The translations under genes and the position numbers were made by a program. DNA of 24,730 nucleotides from CAWVWF01 sp963933885 (GTDB lineage: Bacteria; Bacteroidota; Bacteroidia; Flavobacteriales_C; GCA-002722245), in NCBI GenBank assembly GCA_963933885.1, contig CAWVWF010000026.1, forward strand, positions 1 through 24,730. Reading direction: 5' to 3'. Positions within the stretch are counted from its first letter, which is position 1. Each line of letters opens with the position of its first letter. Below are positions 1-9,596 of the stretch, in pieces. The notes beneath the pieces were generated by a model. That model was given only the letters and a program-made list of their open reading frames with translations. It did not search any database and was not told where the DNA came from.

Positions 1-561
1 GATTCCTTCTCTAATTAAAATATACTCATTTACTCTATCCGTTCTCCAAACTGCATAATCAGTAGCTTGTAACCAACTAACTCCAACAACTGGGTATTCG
101 TTATAAGCTGGGTGACGGTAATATAGCTCTACATATGGCTCACTAAATGTAAGTTCATCTCTCCAACATAATGTATCTGGTAAAGCTTTAATAAATACTT
201 GTGGATAATCAGCTCCATAAACTCTACGCAACCAATAAACATATTCTCTCCAATCTACATTTCTAATTTCAGTTTCATCCATATAGAAAGATGATACAGA
301 CATAGTTCTTGGAATATTGTTCCAGTGATTTACAACATCCTGCTCTACAGCTCCCATTGTATACCTCCCTCCTTCTACTAATATTAAACCAGGTCCAGTT
401 TCTTGCTCATCAAAAGGAACAACTTCATAACCTCCATTTTTAGGATCGTTAACTCCCCAACCTGTACTTCCTGAAACTTCTTTTGAACATGAGCTAAATA
501 ATACAGCTCCTAACAAAACAAATAAACTAGATCTAAAATATTTCACAACTAACTTTTTCAT
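1..561 (-). CDS. gldJ: GldJ, gliding motility / T9SS-associated lipoprotein (N-terminal part, runs off left edge)
   Basis: The start is the ATG at 561-559, and 187 codons are visible before the window edge. The protein opens with a lipoprotein signal peptide ending in a lipobox (LFSSC, Cys25). From about residue 58 comes a formylglycine-generating-enzyme-like (SUMF1/FGE) fold: GPGLILVEGGRYTMG, then SSFYMDETEIRNVDWREY, LPDTLCWRDEL, HPAYNEYPVVGVSW and WRTDRVNEYIL. This run of motifs is typical of GldJ rather than GldK. GldJ is an outer-membrane lipoprotein needed for gliding and for stability of the GldK/T9SS components; the FGE fold is thought to be structural in this family. It lies 78 bp downstream of the porP-like gene on the same strand, probably in one operon. 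A gldJ gene next to porU/porV is a recurrent arrangement in Flavobacteriia. Confidence 0.88.
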   Translation of the reverse strand, partial: MKKLVVKYFRSSLFVLLGAVLFSSCSKEVSGSTGWGVNDPKNGGYEVVPFDEQETGPGLILVEGGRYTMGAVEQDVVNHWNNIPRTMSVSSFYMDETEIRNVDWREYVYWLRRVYGADYPQVFIKALPDTLCWRDELTFSEPYVELYYRHPAYNEYPVVGVSWLQATDYAVWRTDRVNEYILIREGI

Positions 562-639
562 ATGTAATCAACTTTACTTATAAATGATAACGTCAAAAAA
601 CAAAAACGTAACAATTTATTTTATAAAAAATTTATTTTC

Positions 640-1647
640 TTAAAAAGAAGGACAACTTACTGGTGTAAATTTCTTTCTTTTTGGTCTACAATTAAACTGA
701 ACCGTCATTGACAATTCATGAGAACCTGCAGTAGCATTACTTAACTTAGATATTGTTACATCGTAACTATATCCAAATCTAAAATTAGTAGCTTGTAGTC
801 CAACTAATACAATAAAAGAATCTTTATTCCTGTACCACAACCCTCCTACGATTGGACCTTTAGTTACATATATACCTAAGTTCAATTGTTGGAAATCTTT
901 TTGTTTCTGATAAAGTACATTTGGTGAAATAGAACTTTCTGGAAGCGCATTTCTATTTCTTCTTCTTCTTCTTCTAGATCTGTGACTTTGACCTCCCATT
1001 GGAATTATTGCTCCAGCGTGAGCTGTTATTTTCATAGGCAAAGGACTTTCTCCTCCTAAAAATGCTTCATTAGGTTCCAATAAGTGATGAGCAGCTCCTC
1101 CAATAAAGAATGAATTACTATATCCAAGTATACCCGCAGAAAAATCTACGTTACTTACAGTTGTATTTGGTTCTACTTCATTTGTACCGTTTACAAACCC
1201 AAGTTTATTATCGATCATATCACCAAAAGTAAGTTTTGACCAATCAACACTTTTCTGTGCGTATGTTGCTTGAACACCTGCTTTTACAGAAAATGACTTT
1301 GTAACCGGTAGGTAATATGAATAAATAACAGATGCATTGGTTGTATTAATAGTACCCTGACCTGCTTGATCACTAGTTACTAATACACCTAAACCTCCAG
1401 CGATCGCATCAACATGCTGATCATAAGAAGCACTATAGGTAATATAAGTCCCAGAAATACCAGGCCATTGATTCCTATAATTAAACACTAAACGAGGACA
1501 TCTTGAACTTCCTGCGAATGCGGGATTCAAGTACATTGGATTAGCATAGAACTGAGTAAACTCAGGATCCTGCGCCATCAAATCGTTACTGGAAAACATA
1601 CATCCCAATAACACAACACACGTCAGAAGCAAATTTTTCTTAATCAT
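640..1647 (-). CDS. PorP/SprF family type IX secretion outer-membrane protein
   Basis: This 335-residue protein begins with a signal peptide (cleavage likely after LMAQ). The mature start, QDPEFTQFYANPMYLNPAFAG, is the hallmark of the PorP/SprF family, predicted outer-membrane beta-barrels that anchor T9SS cargo or associate with the PorK/GldK-N ring. Later parts (YRNQWPGI, GGLGVLVTSDQAG, FGYSYDVTISKL) also fit. The length is normal for the family. Oddity: around residues 221-231 there is a run SRRRRRRNR encoded by a (TTC)6 tract on the plus strand, which looks like a microsatellite expansion in a loop. A Cys in the signal peptide (LLGC) could suggest a lipobox, but the AQ|D signal peptidase I site fits the family better. 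Which PorP paralogue this is cannot be told, because these genomes carry many. Confidence 0.87.
   Translation of the reverse strand: MIKKNLLLTCVVLLGCMFSSNDLMAQDPEFTQFYANPMYLNPAFAGSSRCPRLVFNYRNQWPGISGTYITYSASYDQHVDAIAGGLGVLVTSDQAGQGTINTTNASVIYSYYLPVTKSFSVKAGVQATYAQKSVDWSKLTFGDMIDNKLGFVNGTNEVEPNTTVSNVDFSAGILGYSNSFFIGGAAHHLLEPNEAFLGGESPLPMKITAHAGAIIPMGGQSHRSRRRRRRNRNALPESSISPNVLYQKQKDFQQLNLGIYVTKGPIVGGLWYRNKDSFIVLVGLQATNFRFGYSYDVTISKLSNATAGSHELSMTVQFNCRPKRKKFTPVSCPSF
957..974. repeat. (TTC)6 microsatellite inside the porP-like gene
   Basis: Six perfect TTC units on the plus strand read as AGA codons on the coding strand and produce the arginine run. Slippage would add or remove single Arg residues without changing frame. 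Confidence 0.8.
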
Positions 1648-1767
1648 ACTTAAAACTTTACAAGTTACAATAATAGTGAATAATTGTTAATTTATGTAAT
1701 TTACCGATTTAGCAATTCATATAAATGTAATAACAGTTAATTGTTAAAAAGGTAACATCAAATACAA

Positions 1768-1801
1768 TTTGTTTGTTAAAAACACGTAATTTTAATGTTT
1801 G
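1768..1801 (+). promoter_or_regulatory. Candidate Bacteroidetes promoter for the porU-porU-porV-ispF cluster
   Basis: A TTTG (1772-1775) lies 18 bp before AATGTTTG (1794-1801), close to the Bacteroidetes pattern TTTG-N19-TAnnTTTG. An overlapping alternative is TTTG at 1768-1771 with TAATTTTA at 1787-1794. Either gives a short leader to the ATG at 1819. The surrounding DNA is very A+T rich, so chance matches are likely. Confidence 0.3.
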
Positions 1802-1818
1802 TAAATGGTTTTTTAATA

Positions 1819-4800
1819 ATGCGTCGTACAATTCTATACCTTCTTATTCTTTGTGGGGTTACACTTCATTCTCAAAATGTAGAAATACTTTTTGACAACT
1901 ATTCTGTTAAAAAAGGCAGCACCCCTCATGACTTATTATATTTCACCAATGCTAGTTACAATGGGGACTTCGTGCCTTTTATCACAAAAAACATAAATGG
2001 ATTTCATGAAGCAGTTAATATTAATATTGAATTCATTAATTGTACAAATGATGAAATAAACTTACTTAAAAAAGTCAATATTCCTTCTGAATTTTCGCTT
2101 GAAACAAATCATAATTATAGCAAAACTAAAAAGATAACTTCTTTCACAATATTACCTTGGATTTCAAAAAACGGTACATATCAAAAAATAAAAAAAATAA
2201 ATTTTAAGCTTAAAAAAATAAATTCTTCCCTGTTAAATTATCGAAAAACGGAATTTATCAATGATTCTAAATTAATAAATGATAACTGGTTCAAGTTTTC
2301 TATTACCTATAAAGGAGTACAAAAGATCACTTACAATGAATTATTTAACATAGGTATTCTAAATAATAAAGTTGCTTCTAGTAAAATTGAAATATTAACT
2401 AACTCTTCCAGAATGCTCCCTTTCATTAATAGCGAAGACTGCATGGATGATTTAAAGAGTATACCCTATCAAATATATGATAATGGTGATGGCTTTTTTG
2501 ACAATAATGACTACATTCTTTTTTATGCTCAAGCAGATGGTTATGAATATTTTGATTCAACAGATAATTTATTAAAAAAGGAAATAAACCTTTATTCTGA
2601 CACTAATTATATATTCCTTGGTTTTAATGCTTTAAGCAGTAAGAAAATCACTACAATTAATGAAATTCCAAATTCTACAGACACCATATACAACTACACA
2701 AAACTTGAACATCACGAGAAAGAATACTTAAATTTCATTAAAAGTGGCCGAGTTTGGGTTGGTGAAAAATTTGATGATAATCTTATGATTTTTCAAACTG
2801 AATATACTGAACCTTACTTAGCTAGTAAAGATTTCTCAGTACAGTATAGCGTATGTGCAAGAAGTATAAGTGATGTTAACAATACTGTCCAATTAATTGT
2901 AAATAAGGACACACTTACAAATTCAAAAATTAATAAAGTAAGTGCAATATACTATAACGACTATGTGAAATTCAAAAGCGACTTCACAGCTGGAATAGTT
3001 AACGATGATACTTTGGGTATTTCTTTTTATTATAAGCAAATTGGTAATATAAATGCATGGATTGATTACTTTACAATTAATTCAACACAAAGAATTCATT
3101 TTAACGGTTCACAAGAATCTGTAATTCAACATGAAATTGATAATTCAACACATACTTTTAATATAAAATCAACTAAAACTTTAAATGTTTGGGATGTAAG
3201 TGATATGGCAGATGTGAAAAATTTAGCTATAACAAAAATAGGATCTGCTTCCCATTTTAATTTAACACTAGATACAATTAGAGAATTAGTAATTTTCAAT
3301 GATGATCAAATCTTCTCCCCTACTTTCAAAAGTGAGATTCAACATCAAAACATACATGGAGAAAACTCAGTTAACTATCTTATAATAACAACTCCTGAAT
3401 TTGAAGTTGAAGCCAACAGATTAATTAGTCTCCACAATCTTGAAGATAACTTAACAGGAAAAGTTGCATTTACACATGAAATCTATAATGAATTCTCCTC
3501 TGGAAGACCTGAAGCAACAGCTATAAGAAATTATATCAAAATGCTTTACAAAAAAGGAACTAGTATTAACGATTCACTTCAATATGTTTTATTGCTTGGT
3601 GATGGAAGTTATGATCCAAAAAACAGATTGTTAAACAACACCAATATAGTACCTACGTTTCAATCAGAAAACTCTACTAAACTTACGTCTTCATATGTTA
3701 CTGATGATATATATGGTTTAATGGATGACCATGAAGGAGAATATAAGAACAACGATCTATTAGATATTTCTATTGGTAGATTTCCTGTAAAAACACCAAA
3801 TCAAGCCAAAACTATAATTAACAAAATATTTGAATACTATAATATTTATGACACAAGCCAATCATTAACTTCATATGAAAAAGAGCTATTAAACTCTAAT
3901 GGATCTTGGAAAAACAATATTTTATTCATTGCTGATGATGAAGACTACAATGAACATATGAAGCAAGCAAATCAATTGTCGGAACTTGTTGACACTTCCA
4001 TTCAAAAATTTAACATTAAAAAAATTCTATTAGATTCTTATACACAAGAAACTTCACTTTCCGGGAAAACTTCTCCAGAAGCAAATAAAGCATTAATTAA
4101 AAATATTCATGAAGGTGCTCTAGTAATAAACTACACTGGTCATGGTGGAGAGCTCGGTTGGACAGAAGAAGAAATACTTCTTATTGATGACATTCATGGC
4201 TTAAAAAACAGAAATACGCTCCCCTTGTTCATGACTGCTACTTGTGAATTCAGTAGGTTCGATGACCCTAAACACACTAGTGCAGGTGAGTATTTAATTT
4301 TACAAAAAGAAGGAGGAGCTATTGCCTTATTTACAACAGTTCGTTTAGTGTTTTCTATTCCAAATTTTAAACTCAACAAAACCTTCTATACAATTCTAAA
4401 GGAATCAATCACTAATCAAAACATAAAACTAGGTGATGTATTTAGATTAACGAAAGTGAGAAATAATGGAGGAACAAATGATAGAAATTTCACTTTACTT
4501 GGAGATCCTGCTTTGAAACTTTCTTTCCCATTAATGAATATTTTAATTGACGACATAAAAATAGACAACAATACAATTGACACATTAAAATCTCTTAGCA
4601 CACCAATTATCTCAGGTCATATAGAAAATAACTTGGGAACACTTCAGTCGAACTATAATGGTTGGGCAGAAATTAAAATTTATGATAAAAAACGAGATAA
4701 CATTTCTTTAGACAATGATAACAATGGGATCAATTTTCATTACCAAAACCAGGAAGACTTACTATTTAAAGGTCAAACGACAATAACAAATGGGAAATTC

Positions 4801-5607
4801 CAAATCGAAGTAATAATCCCAAAAGACATTAGATACAATTATGATTTAGGTAAGATCAGTATTTATGCAGTTGATTCAACTGGACAAGACGCTGCTGGAT
4901 TCTCAAAGAAATATATCATTGGAGGAACGGATGAAAACTATGTTCCTGATAATATTGGCCCTGAATTAGAAATATTCTTAGAAGACACCACCTTTTCATA
5001 TGGTGATCAAGTTAGCCCCTCTCCACTTTTTATCGCACAATTAAGTGATTCTAACGGGATAAACATCATGAATAATGATATTGGTAAAGATATTACTTTA
5101 ACAATTGATGAAGATTTTCAAAACACATTAGTTTTGAATAGTAAATACAAAACGTTGAGTTCATTTAGAACAGGAGAAATTATCTACCCACTTGATCAAT
5201 TAGAAAACGGGAGACATTCAATGGTGCTTAAAGCTTATGACAATCAAAATAATTCCTCTCAAGCCTATACAGAATTTATCATTGAGAGCAATCCAGAATT
5301 AGCACTGGAGCATGTATTAAATTACCCAAACCCTTTTACCACATCTACAGGTTTCTATTTCGAACACAATCAATCAACTGAAGAATTGAATATTCTTATT
5401 CAAATCCTTACAATATCAGGTAGAATAATTAAAACAATTGAAACAACGGAATCTTCAAGTTCTCAAAGAATTGGACCAATTCTATGGAACGGAAGGGATG
5501 ATTTTGGCGACCCAATAGGTAGAGGTGTTTATCTATATAATATAACTGTAGAAAACTCAAATGGCGATAAAATTAACAAACTTCAAAAACTTGTGATTTT
5601 AAAATAA
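1819..5607 (+). CDS. PorU-type C25 (gingipain-family) peptidase, first tandem copy (PorU-like T9SS sortase)
   Basis: I chose the ATG at 1819 because a signal peptide (MRRTILYLLILCGVTLHS) starts there; an in-frame ATG at 1795 would add eight residues. The product is about 1262 residues, the normal PorU length. The gingipain-like catalytic region carries the His motif TGHGGELGW (His775, codon at 4141) and the Cys motif TATCEFSRFDDP (Cys809, codon at 4243), so the dyad is intact. Upstream are LLLGDGSYDPKNR and the SIGRFPVKT segment; downstream is LLGDPALKLSFP. The C-terminus (LNYPNPFTTSTGFYF to GRGVYLYNITV) is a PorU-type C-terminal domain. PorU is the surface sortase that removes cargo sorting domains and attaches cargo to A-LPS. 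The N-terminal 250 residues are Lys/Asn/Ile-rich and much more diverged than in the next gene. This copy may be specialised or drifting. Confidence 0.82.
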   Translation: MRRTILYLLILCGVTLHSQNVEILFDNYSVKKGSTPHDLLYFTNASYNGDFVPFITKNINGFHEAVNINIEFINCTNDEINLLKKVNIPSEFSLETNHNYSKTKKITSFTILPWISKNGTYQKIKKINFKLKKINSSLLNYRKTEFINDSKLINDNWFKFSITYKGVQKITYNELFNIGILNNKVASSKIEILTNSSRMLPFINSEDCMDDLKSIPYQIYDNGDGFFDNNDYILFYAQADGYEYFDSTDNLLKKEINLYSDTNYIFLGFNALSSKKITTINEIPNSTDTIYNYTKLEHHEKEYLNFIKSGRVWVGEKFDDNLMIFQTEYTEPYLASKDFSVQYSVCARSISDVNNTVQLIVNKDTLTNSKINKVSAIYYNDYVKFKSDFTAGIVNDDTLGISFYYKQIGNINAWIDYFTINSTQRIHFNGSQESVIQHEIDNSTHTFNIKSTKTLNVWDVSDMADVKNLAITKIGSASHFNLTLDTIRELVIFNDDQIFSPTFKSEIQHQNIHGENSVNYLIITTPEFEVEANRLISLHNLEDNLTGKVAFTHEIYNEFSSGRPEATAIRNYIKMLYKKGTSINDSLQYVLLLGDGSYDPKNRLLNNTNIVPTFQSENSTKLTSSYVTDDIYGLMDDHEGEYKNNDLLDISIGRFPVKTPNQAKTIINKIFEYYNIYDTSQSLTSYEKELLNSNGSWKNNILFIADDEDYNEHMKQANQLSELVDTSIQKFNIKKILLDSYTQETSLSGKTSPEANKALIKNIHEGALVINYTGHGGELGWTEEEILLIDDIHGLKNRNTLPLFMTATCEFSRFDDPKHTSAGEYLILQKEGGAIALFTTVRLVFSIPNFKLNKTFYTILKESITNQNIKLGDVFRLTKVRNNGGTNDRNFTLLGDPALKLSFPLMNILIDDIKIDNNTIDTLKSLSTPIISGHIENNLGTLQSNYNGWAEIKIYDKKRDNISLDNDNNGINFHYQNQEDLLFKGQTTITNGKFQIEVIIPKDIRYNYDLGKISIYAVDSTGQDAAGFSKKYIIGGTDENYVPDNIGPELEIFLEDTTFSYGDQVSPSPLFIAQLSDSNGINIMNNDIGKDITLTIDEDFQNTLVLNSKYKTLSSFRTGEIIYPLDQLENGRHSMVLKAYDNQNNSSQAYTEFIIESNPELALEHVLNYPNPFTTSTGFYFEHNQSTEELNILIQILTISGRIIKTIETTESSSSQRIGPILWNGRDDFGDPIGRGVYLYNITVENSNGDKINKLQKLVILK

Positions 5608-5666
5608 TAACATTTATTAACATTTCACAATACTTTGGATTGACTGCCGTTTAAGAAACGAATATT

Positions 5667-8600
5667 ATGAAAAACCTACTTATATTAATCTCATTATTTG
5701 CTTTCAACCAGCATCTATTTAGTCAAACTAGTGGTCACGTTGACATCATTTGGGAGAAAGAAATGACTGTTGAAACCAATAGTGACTTCGAAAGAATAAA
5801 CCACCCAAACTTTAAAGGTGTGTTTTTCAATAGACTATCCTCTACTCCACTTAAAATCATATCTTTTCAATCTGAAAAAAAAATCCAATCAGGAAATATA
5901 TCTTTAAATAATACATTATACACAAAACTAACAGAGGCAGAATTAAACTACGTCAACCAATCAAAACTTCCTCAAAAAACATACATTAAAGAAACTGTTA
6001 AAACATCAGGTATTGATAATGTAATTACATTTAAAATACCTTCATTCGTTTATAATCCTTTTAAACTCGAATGGGAAAAACTTGTAAGTTTTGATTATTC
6101 AATAGATGTGAAATATAGGTCTTCGCTCAAAAAAAACAATTTTAGATCAAGCGTAAACTCTCCTTTGAATGAAGGAACATGGTTCAAAATAGGAGTTACT
6201 TCTACTGGAGTTCAAAAATTAGACAAGAGCTTTTTCGACAACAATAATATTGACATATCTAATGTAAACCCAAAAAACATCAGAGTTTTCGGTTACGCTC
6301 AAGGAATGTTACCAGAAACAATTAACGATTATACTCCTTCAAGTTTACCAGAAATTAAAAGTTATTTCGAAGGAGAAAATGACAATGTATTTAATCCTCA
6401 AGATTACCTTTTATTTTATGCCAATGAAGCAAACACTTGGGAATATAATAATAATAATAATAATAATAAATACACGCATAAAAAGCACTTATATTCAGAC
6501 ACAGCATACTACCTTATTAACATAAGTCAATTCCCAGCAGAAAGAATATCTCAAGCGCCAATTGTTTCAGGAGCTACTACACATTCGATTAACAGTTATG
6601 ACTTTCACACTTTTCATGAATTAGATAAAGAAGATTTAATCAAAACAGGAAAGGAATGGTATGGTGAACGATTTGATTTCGATTTAAAACAAAACTTTTC
6701 GCATTACGTCCCAACAAGAGCAATAAATGAAAAAGTTCATTTTGATGTAAACATGGCCGTTAGATCTACCACTGTCACTGGAAATAATATGTACTTCAGA
6801 GCAAACAGTGCATTAGTTCATAGTAGAAATTCAATTACAAAAGTAGGATCAAGCTACACTTCAACATATGCTTATGTAATGAACGTAACTGATAGTTTTA
6901 CTATGACGGGAAACACGCTGAATTTCGAGATTGAATACGACCAACCGTCTAGTGCCGCAGTTGCATGGCTTAATTACCTTGAGATAGAAGCGAAATGTGA
7001 ATTAGAATTAGATGTATCGAACGCAACGTTGAAATATAGCAATAATAGCTCTATCGGACTTGGAAACGTATCGGAATACTTCGTTGATAACACGTCAGCT
7101 TCAACTACAACTTGGGACATAACAAACCCATATAATGTTCAATCTATAAACACCATTCTCAATGGAACTACAATCAGCTTTAAAGCATTAAGTGATACTT
7201 TAAAAACTTTTATATCTTTTAATATAAACGGAACAAAAACTCCTTTTTATGCTAATAGCGTAGCCCATCAAAACCTAACTAGCCTAACAGATATTGATTA
7301 CATACTAATTACACCTACCGAATTCAAAACTAGTACTCAAACTTTAGCCGATTTTCATAAAAATAATTCAGGGCTTACTACCGCTGTTGTTGAGCTTCAT
7401 CAGATATATAATGAGTTTTCAGGTGGTACTCCAGACATAACTGCGATCCGAAATTTCTGTAAATACCTTTATGACAATGCTGATAATAACAACACTAGAA
7501 TTAAGTATTTATTTTTAATGGGTGATGGTTCATTTGATCCTAAAAATAGAAAACTAAACAACAAAAACTTCATTCCTACTTTTCAATCAAATAATTCTGT
7601 TTCTCCTACAGCTTCTTTTGTTAGCGATGATTATTTCGGAATGCTTGATGATTTACGAGGTATTTACGACGCCTCCTCTTCTGTAGATATAGGAATTGGA
7701 CGATTTCCCGCTAGAAATACAGCTGATGCTAATAATTTTGTAAATAAAGTAATGCATTATGCTAGTTCTCAAAATCTTCAAACAGTAAGCCCATCTTCTA
7801 ATCAACAAATTAAATCCAATTATTCAGATTGGAAAAACAAAATGCTTTTTGTTGCTGATGACGGTAGTACATCAGACAACTATACCAACAGTCACCTACT
7901 TCAAACAGAAATGATTATTAATGCACTTCTAGAAGAAGACAGTAGTTTCAATGTAAATAAAGTCTATTTAGATGCTTACACAAAAGAATCTACAGCCGGA
8001 GGAGGTAGATATCCAGATGTAAACAGAGAGATCAGAGAAGCTATGAATTCAGGATCATTTTTCGTTAGTTATATAGGACATGGTGGAGAAGTTGGATGGG
8101 CTGATGAAAGAGTCTTAGATATTGATGAAATCCAATCTTGGAACAACATTGAAGGGATGCCATTATTCCTTACCGCAACATGTGAATTTAGCAGGTTTGA
8201 TGATCCAGAAAGAACCTCAGCAGGTGAAGAAGTTATTTTAAATCCAAACGGTGGAGCTATTGCAATGTTAACGACTACTCGATTAGTATATGGAGGAATC
8301 TCGAATAATATAGGTTTCAGTATTAATTTTTTCAAGCAAGTTTTAAACGAATACAATGGTGAAATGCCACGCTTAGGAGATGCTGTTAGATTAACAAAAA
8401 CAATAAGCTCTTTAGGTAGTAACTACAACAACAGAAAATTTGTATTACTTGGAGATCCAGCATTAAAATTGGCATACCCAAAATACAATGTAACAACGAC
8501 TAAACTTAACAATGTTGACATTTCACTTTCTCCAGATACACTTAAAGCATTGTCTTCAATTAAAATTGAAGGAGAAATTAGAGATAAGAATGATCAACTA

Positions 8601-9563
8601 ATGTCTATCAATGGTTTTATCTTCCCTACTGTTTTTGATAAGTCTAATATCATTTCAACACTTGACAATAATAACAAAAGTAATTCTGTAGATTTCAACA
8701 ATAGGTCTAGTATAATTTACAAAGGTGTTGCTTCAGTTGTAAATGGAAAATTTTCATTTGAATTCATTACTCCTAAGGATATAAATTACAGTTTCGGAAA
8801 CGGAAGAATCAGTTATTATTTCGCCAACGACACAGTAGACGCAAATGGTTATTCTGAAGAAATCATTGTAGGTGGTTCAACAAGTAACAGTTATTCGGAT
8901 GTTAAAGGTCCTGAAATTGAATTATACATGAATGATACAAATTTTATTTTCGGTGGAACAACAAACAACTCCCCTTCCCTATATGCTATAATTCAGGACA
9001 ACAGTGGAATCAATACAACAGGAACAAGTTTAGGACATGATATTACAGCCGTATTAGATGAAGATTACTCAAACCCAATAGTTCTAAATGACTTTTACCT
9101 TTCAACACTCGATGATTTCAAAAGTGGATCTATAACTTACCCGCATGATAAATTGGCCAATGGACCCCATACACTTCGTTTAAAACTTTGGGACGTAAAC
9201 AACAATTCAAGCGAAGCATATACTGAGTTTTTAGTTGCCGACGAAGCTAAATTAGCATTGAATCATGTTCTTAATTACCCAAATCCATTTACAACCTCAA
9301 CAAATTTTTATTTCGAACACAACCAACCCAACACAAATATTACAGTCTTAATTAAAATATTCACTATATCAGGTAAGCTAGTTAAGAGTATTTCAACTGT
9401 AATTAATACATTTGGAAATCTTAAGTCAGACCCTATCCCTTGGGATGGAATGGATGATTTTGGAGATAAAATAGGAAGAGGTGTATATCTCTACCAAGTT
9501 GAAATTGAAACACAAAGTGGAATGAATGCCAATAAAATAGAAAAATTGGTAATTCTTAGATAA
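5667..9563 (+). CDS. porU: PorU, type IX secretion system sortase, second tandem copy (more canonical)
   Basis: This 1298-residue protein has a signal peptide (cleavage near LFSQ|T). Its N-terminal section is PorU-like: EGTWFKIGVTSTGVQKLD, then NIRVFGYAQGMLPE and NPQDYLLFYA. The C25 peptidase region has LFLMGDGSFDPKNR, IGIGRFPAR, YIGHGGEVGWADE (His805, codon at 8079) and TATCEFSRFDDP (Cys839, codon at 8181). The His-Cys spacing of 34 equals that of the upstream copy. The C-terminal domain (LNYPNPFTTSTNFYF, GRGVYLYQVEI) closes it. It follows the first copy by 59 bp and precedes porV by 33 bp. PorU forms a complex with PorV at the outer membrane. A (TAA)8 tract encodes seven Asn near residues 261-267. 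I regard this as the canonical sortase because its N-terminus matches the family better; that ranking is an inference. Confidence 0.9.
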   Translation: MKNLLILISLFAFNQHLFSQTSGHVDIIWEKEMTVETNSDFERINHPNFKGVFFNRLSSTPLKIISFQSEKKIQSGNISLNNTLYTKLTEAELNYVNQSKLPQKTYIKETVKTSGIDNVITFKIPSFVYNPFKLEWEKLVSFDYSIDVKYRSSLKKNNFRSSVNSPLNEGTWFKIGVTSTGVQKLDKSFFDNNNIDISNVNPKNIRVFGYAQGMLPETINDYTPSSLPEIKSYFEGENDNVFNPQDYLLFYANEANTWEYNNNNNNNKYTHKKHLYSDTAYYLINISQFPAERISQAPIVSGATTHSINSYDFHTFHELDKEDLIKTGKEWYGERFDFDLKQNFSHYVPTRAINEKVHFDVNMAVRSTTVTGNNMYFRANSALVHSRNSITKVGSSYTSTYAYVMNVTDSFTMTGNTLNFEIEYDQPSSAAVAWLNYLEIEAKCELELDVSNATLKYSNNSSIGLGNVSEYFVDNTSASTTTWDITNPYNVQSINTILNGTTISFKALSDTLKTFISFNINGTKTPFYANSVAHQNLTSLTDIDYILITPTEFKTSTQTLADFHKNNSGLTTAVVELHQIYNEFSGGTPDITAIRNFCKYLYDNADNNNTRIKYLFLMGDGSFDPKNRKLNNKNFIPTFQSNNSVSPTASFVSDDYFGMLDDLRGIYDASSSVDIGIGRFPARNTADANNFVNKVMHYASSQNLQTVSPSSNQQIKSNYSDWKNKMLFVADDGSTSDNYTNSHLLQTEMIINALLEEDSSFNVNKVYLDAYTKESTAGGGRYPDVNREIREAMNSGSFFVSYIGHGGEVGWADERVLDIDEIQSWNNIEGMPLFLTATCEFSRFDDPERTSAGEEVILNPNGGAIAMLTTTRLVYGGISNNIGFSINFFKQVLNEYNGEMPRLGDAVRLTKTISSLGSNYNNRKFVLLGDPALKLAYPKYNVTTTKLNNVDISLSPDTLKALSSIKIEGEIRDKNDQLMSINGFIFPTVFDKSNIISTLDNNNKSNSVDFNNRSSIIYKGVASVVNGKFSFEFITPKDINYSFGNGRISYYFANDTVDANGYSEEIIVGGSTSNSYSDVKGPEIELYMNDTNFIFGGTTNNSPSLYAIIQDNSGINTTGTSLGHDITAVLDEDYSNPIVLNDFYLSTLDDFKSGSITYPHDKLANGPHTLRLKLWDVNNNSSEAYTEFLVADEAKLALNHVLNYPNPFTTSTNFYFEHNQPNTNITVLIKIFTISGKLVKSISTVINTFGNLKSDPIPWDGMDDFGDKIGRGVYLYQVEIETQSGMNANKIEKLVILR
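6446..6469. repeat. (TAA)8 microsatellite inside the second porU
   Basis: Eight perfect TAA units, read in the frame AAT, encode a run of seven Asn between Tyr and Lys-Tyr. Unit changes stay in frame. The upstream copy has no such run at the equivalent place. Confidence 0.85.
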
Positions 9564-9583
9564 CTATTATTTATAAAAAGGAT

Positions 9584-9591
9584 TATATTTG
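9584..9591 (+). promoter_or_regulatory. Perfect -7 box (TATATTTG) immediately before porV
   Basis: TATATTTG matches the Bacteroidetes -7 consensus TAnnTTTG exactly and ends five bases before the porV ATG at 9597. Transcription from it would start at or very near the ATG, giving a leaderless message. I see no good TTTG at -33, so this may be coincidental. Confidence 0.3.
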
Positions 9592-9596
9592 CGCCT

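Noticed and set aside
1621..1647. The PorP-like protein as a lipoprotein because of LLGC in its signal peptide.
   Set aside because: Family members are barrel proteins, and a good signal peptidase I site (LMAQ|D) immediately precedes the conserved mature start.
4194..4601. Short antisense reading frames inside the first porU, and similar ones at 8069-8356, 11879-12266, 13032-13256, 17287-17532 and 23081-23320.
   Set aside because: They mirror conserved coding sequence on the opposite strand, have no recognisable domains and no independent start context.
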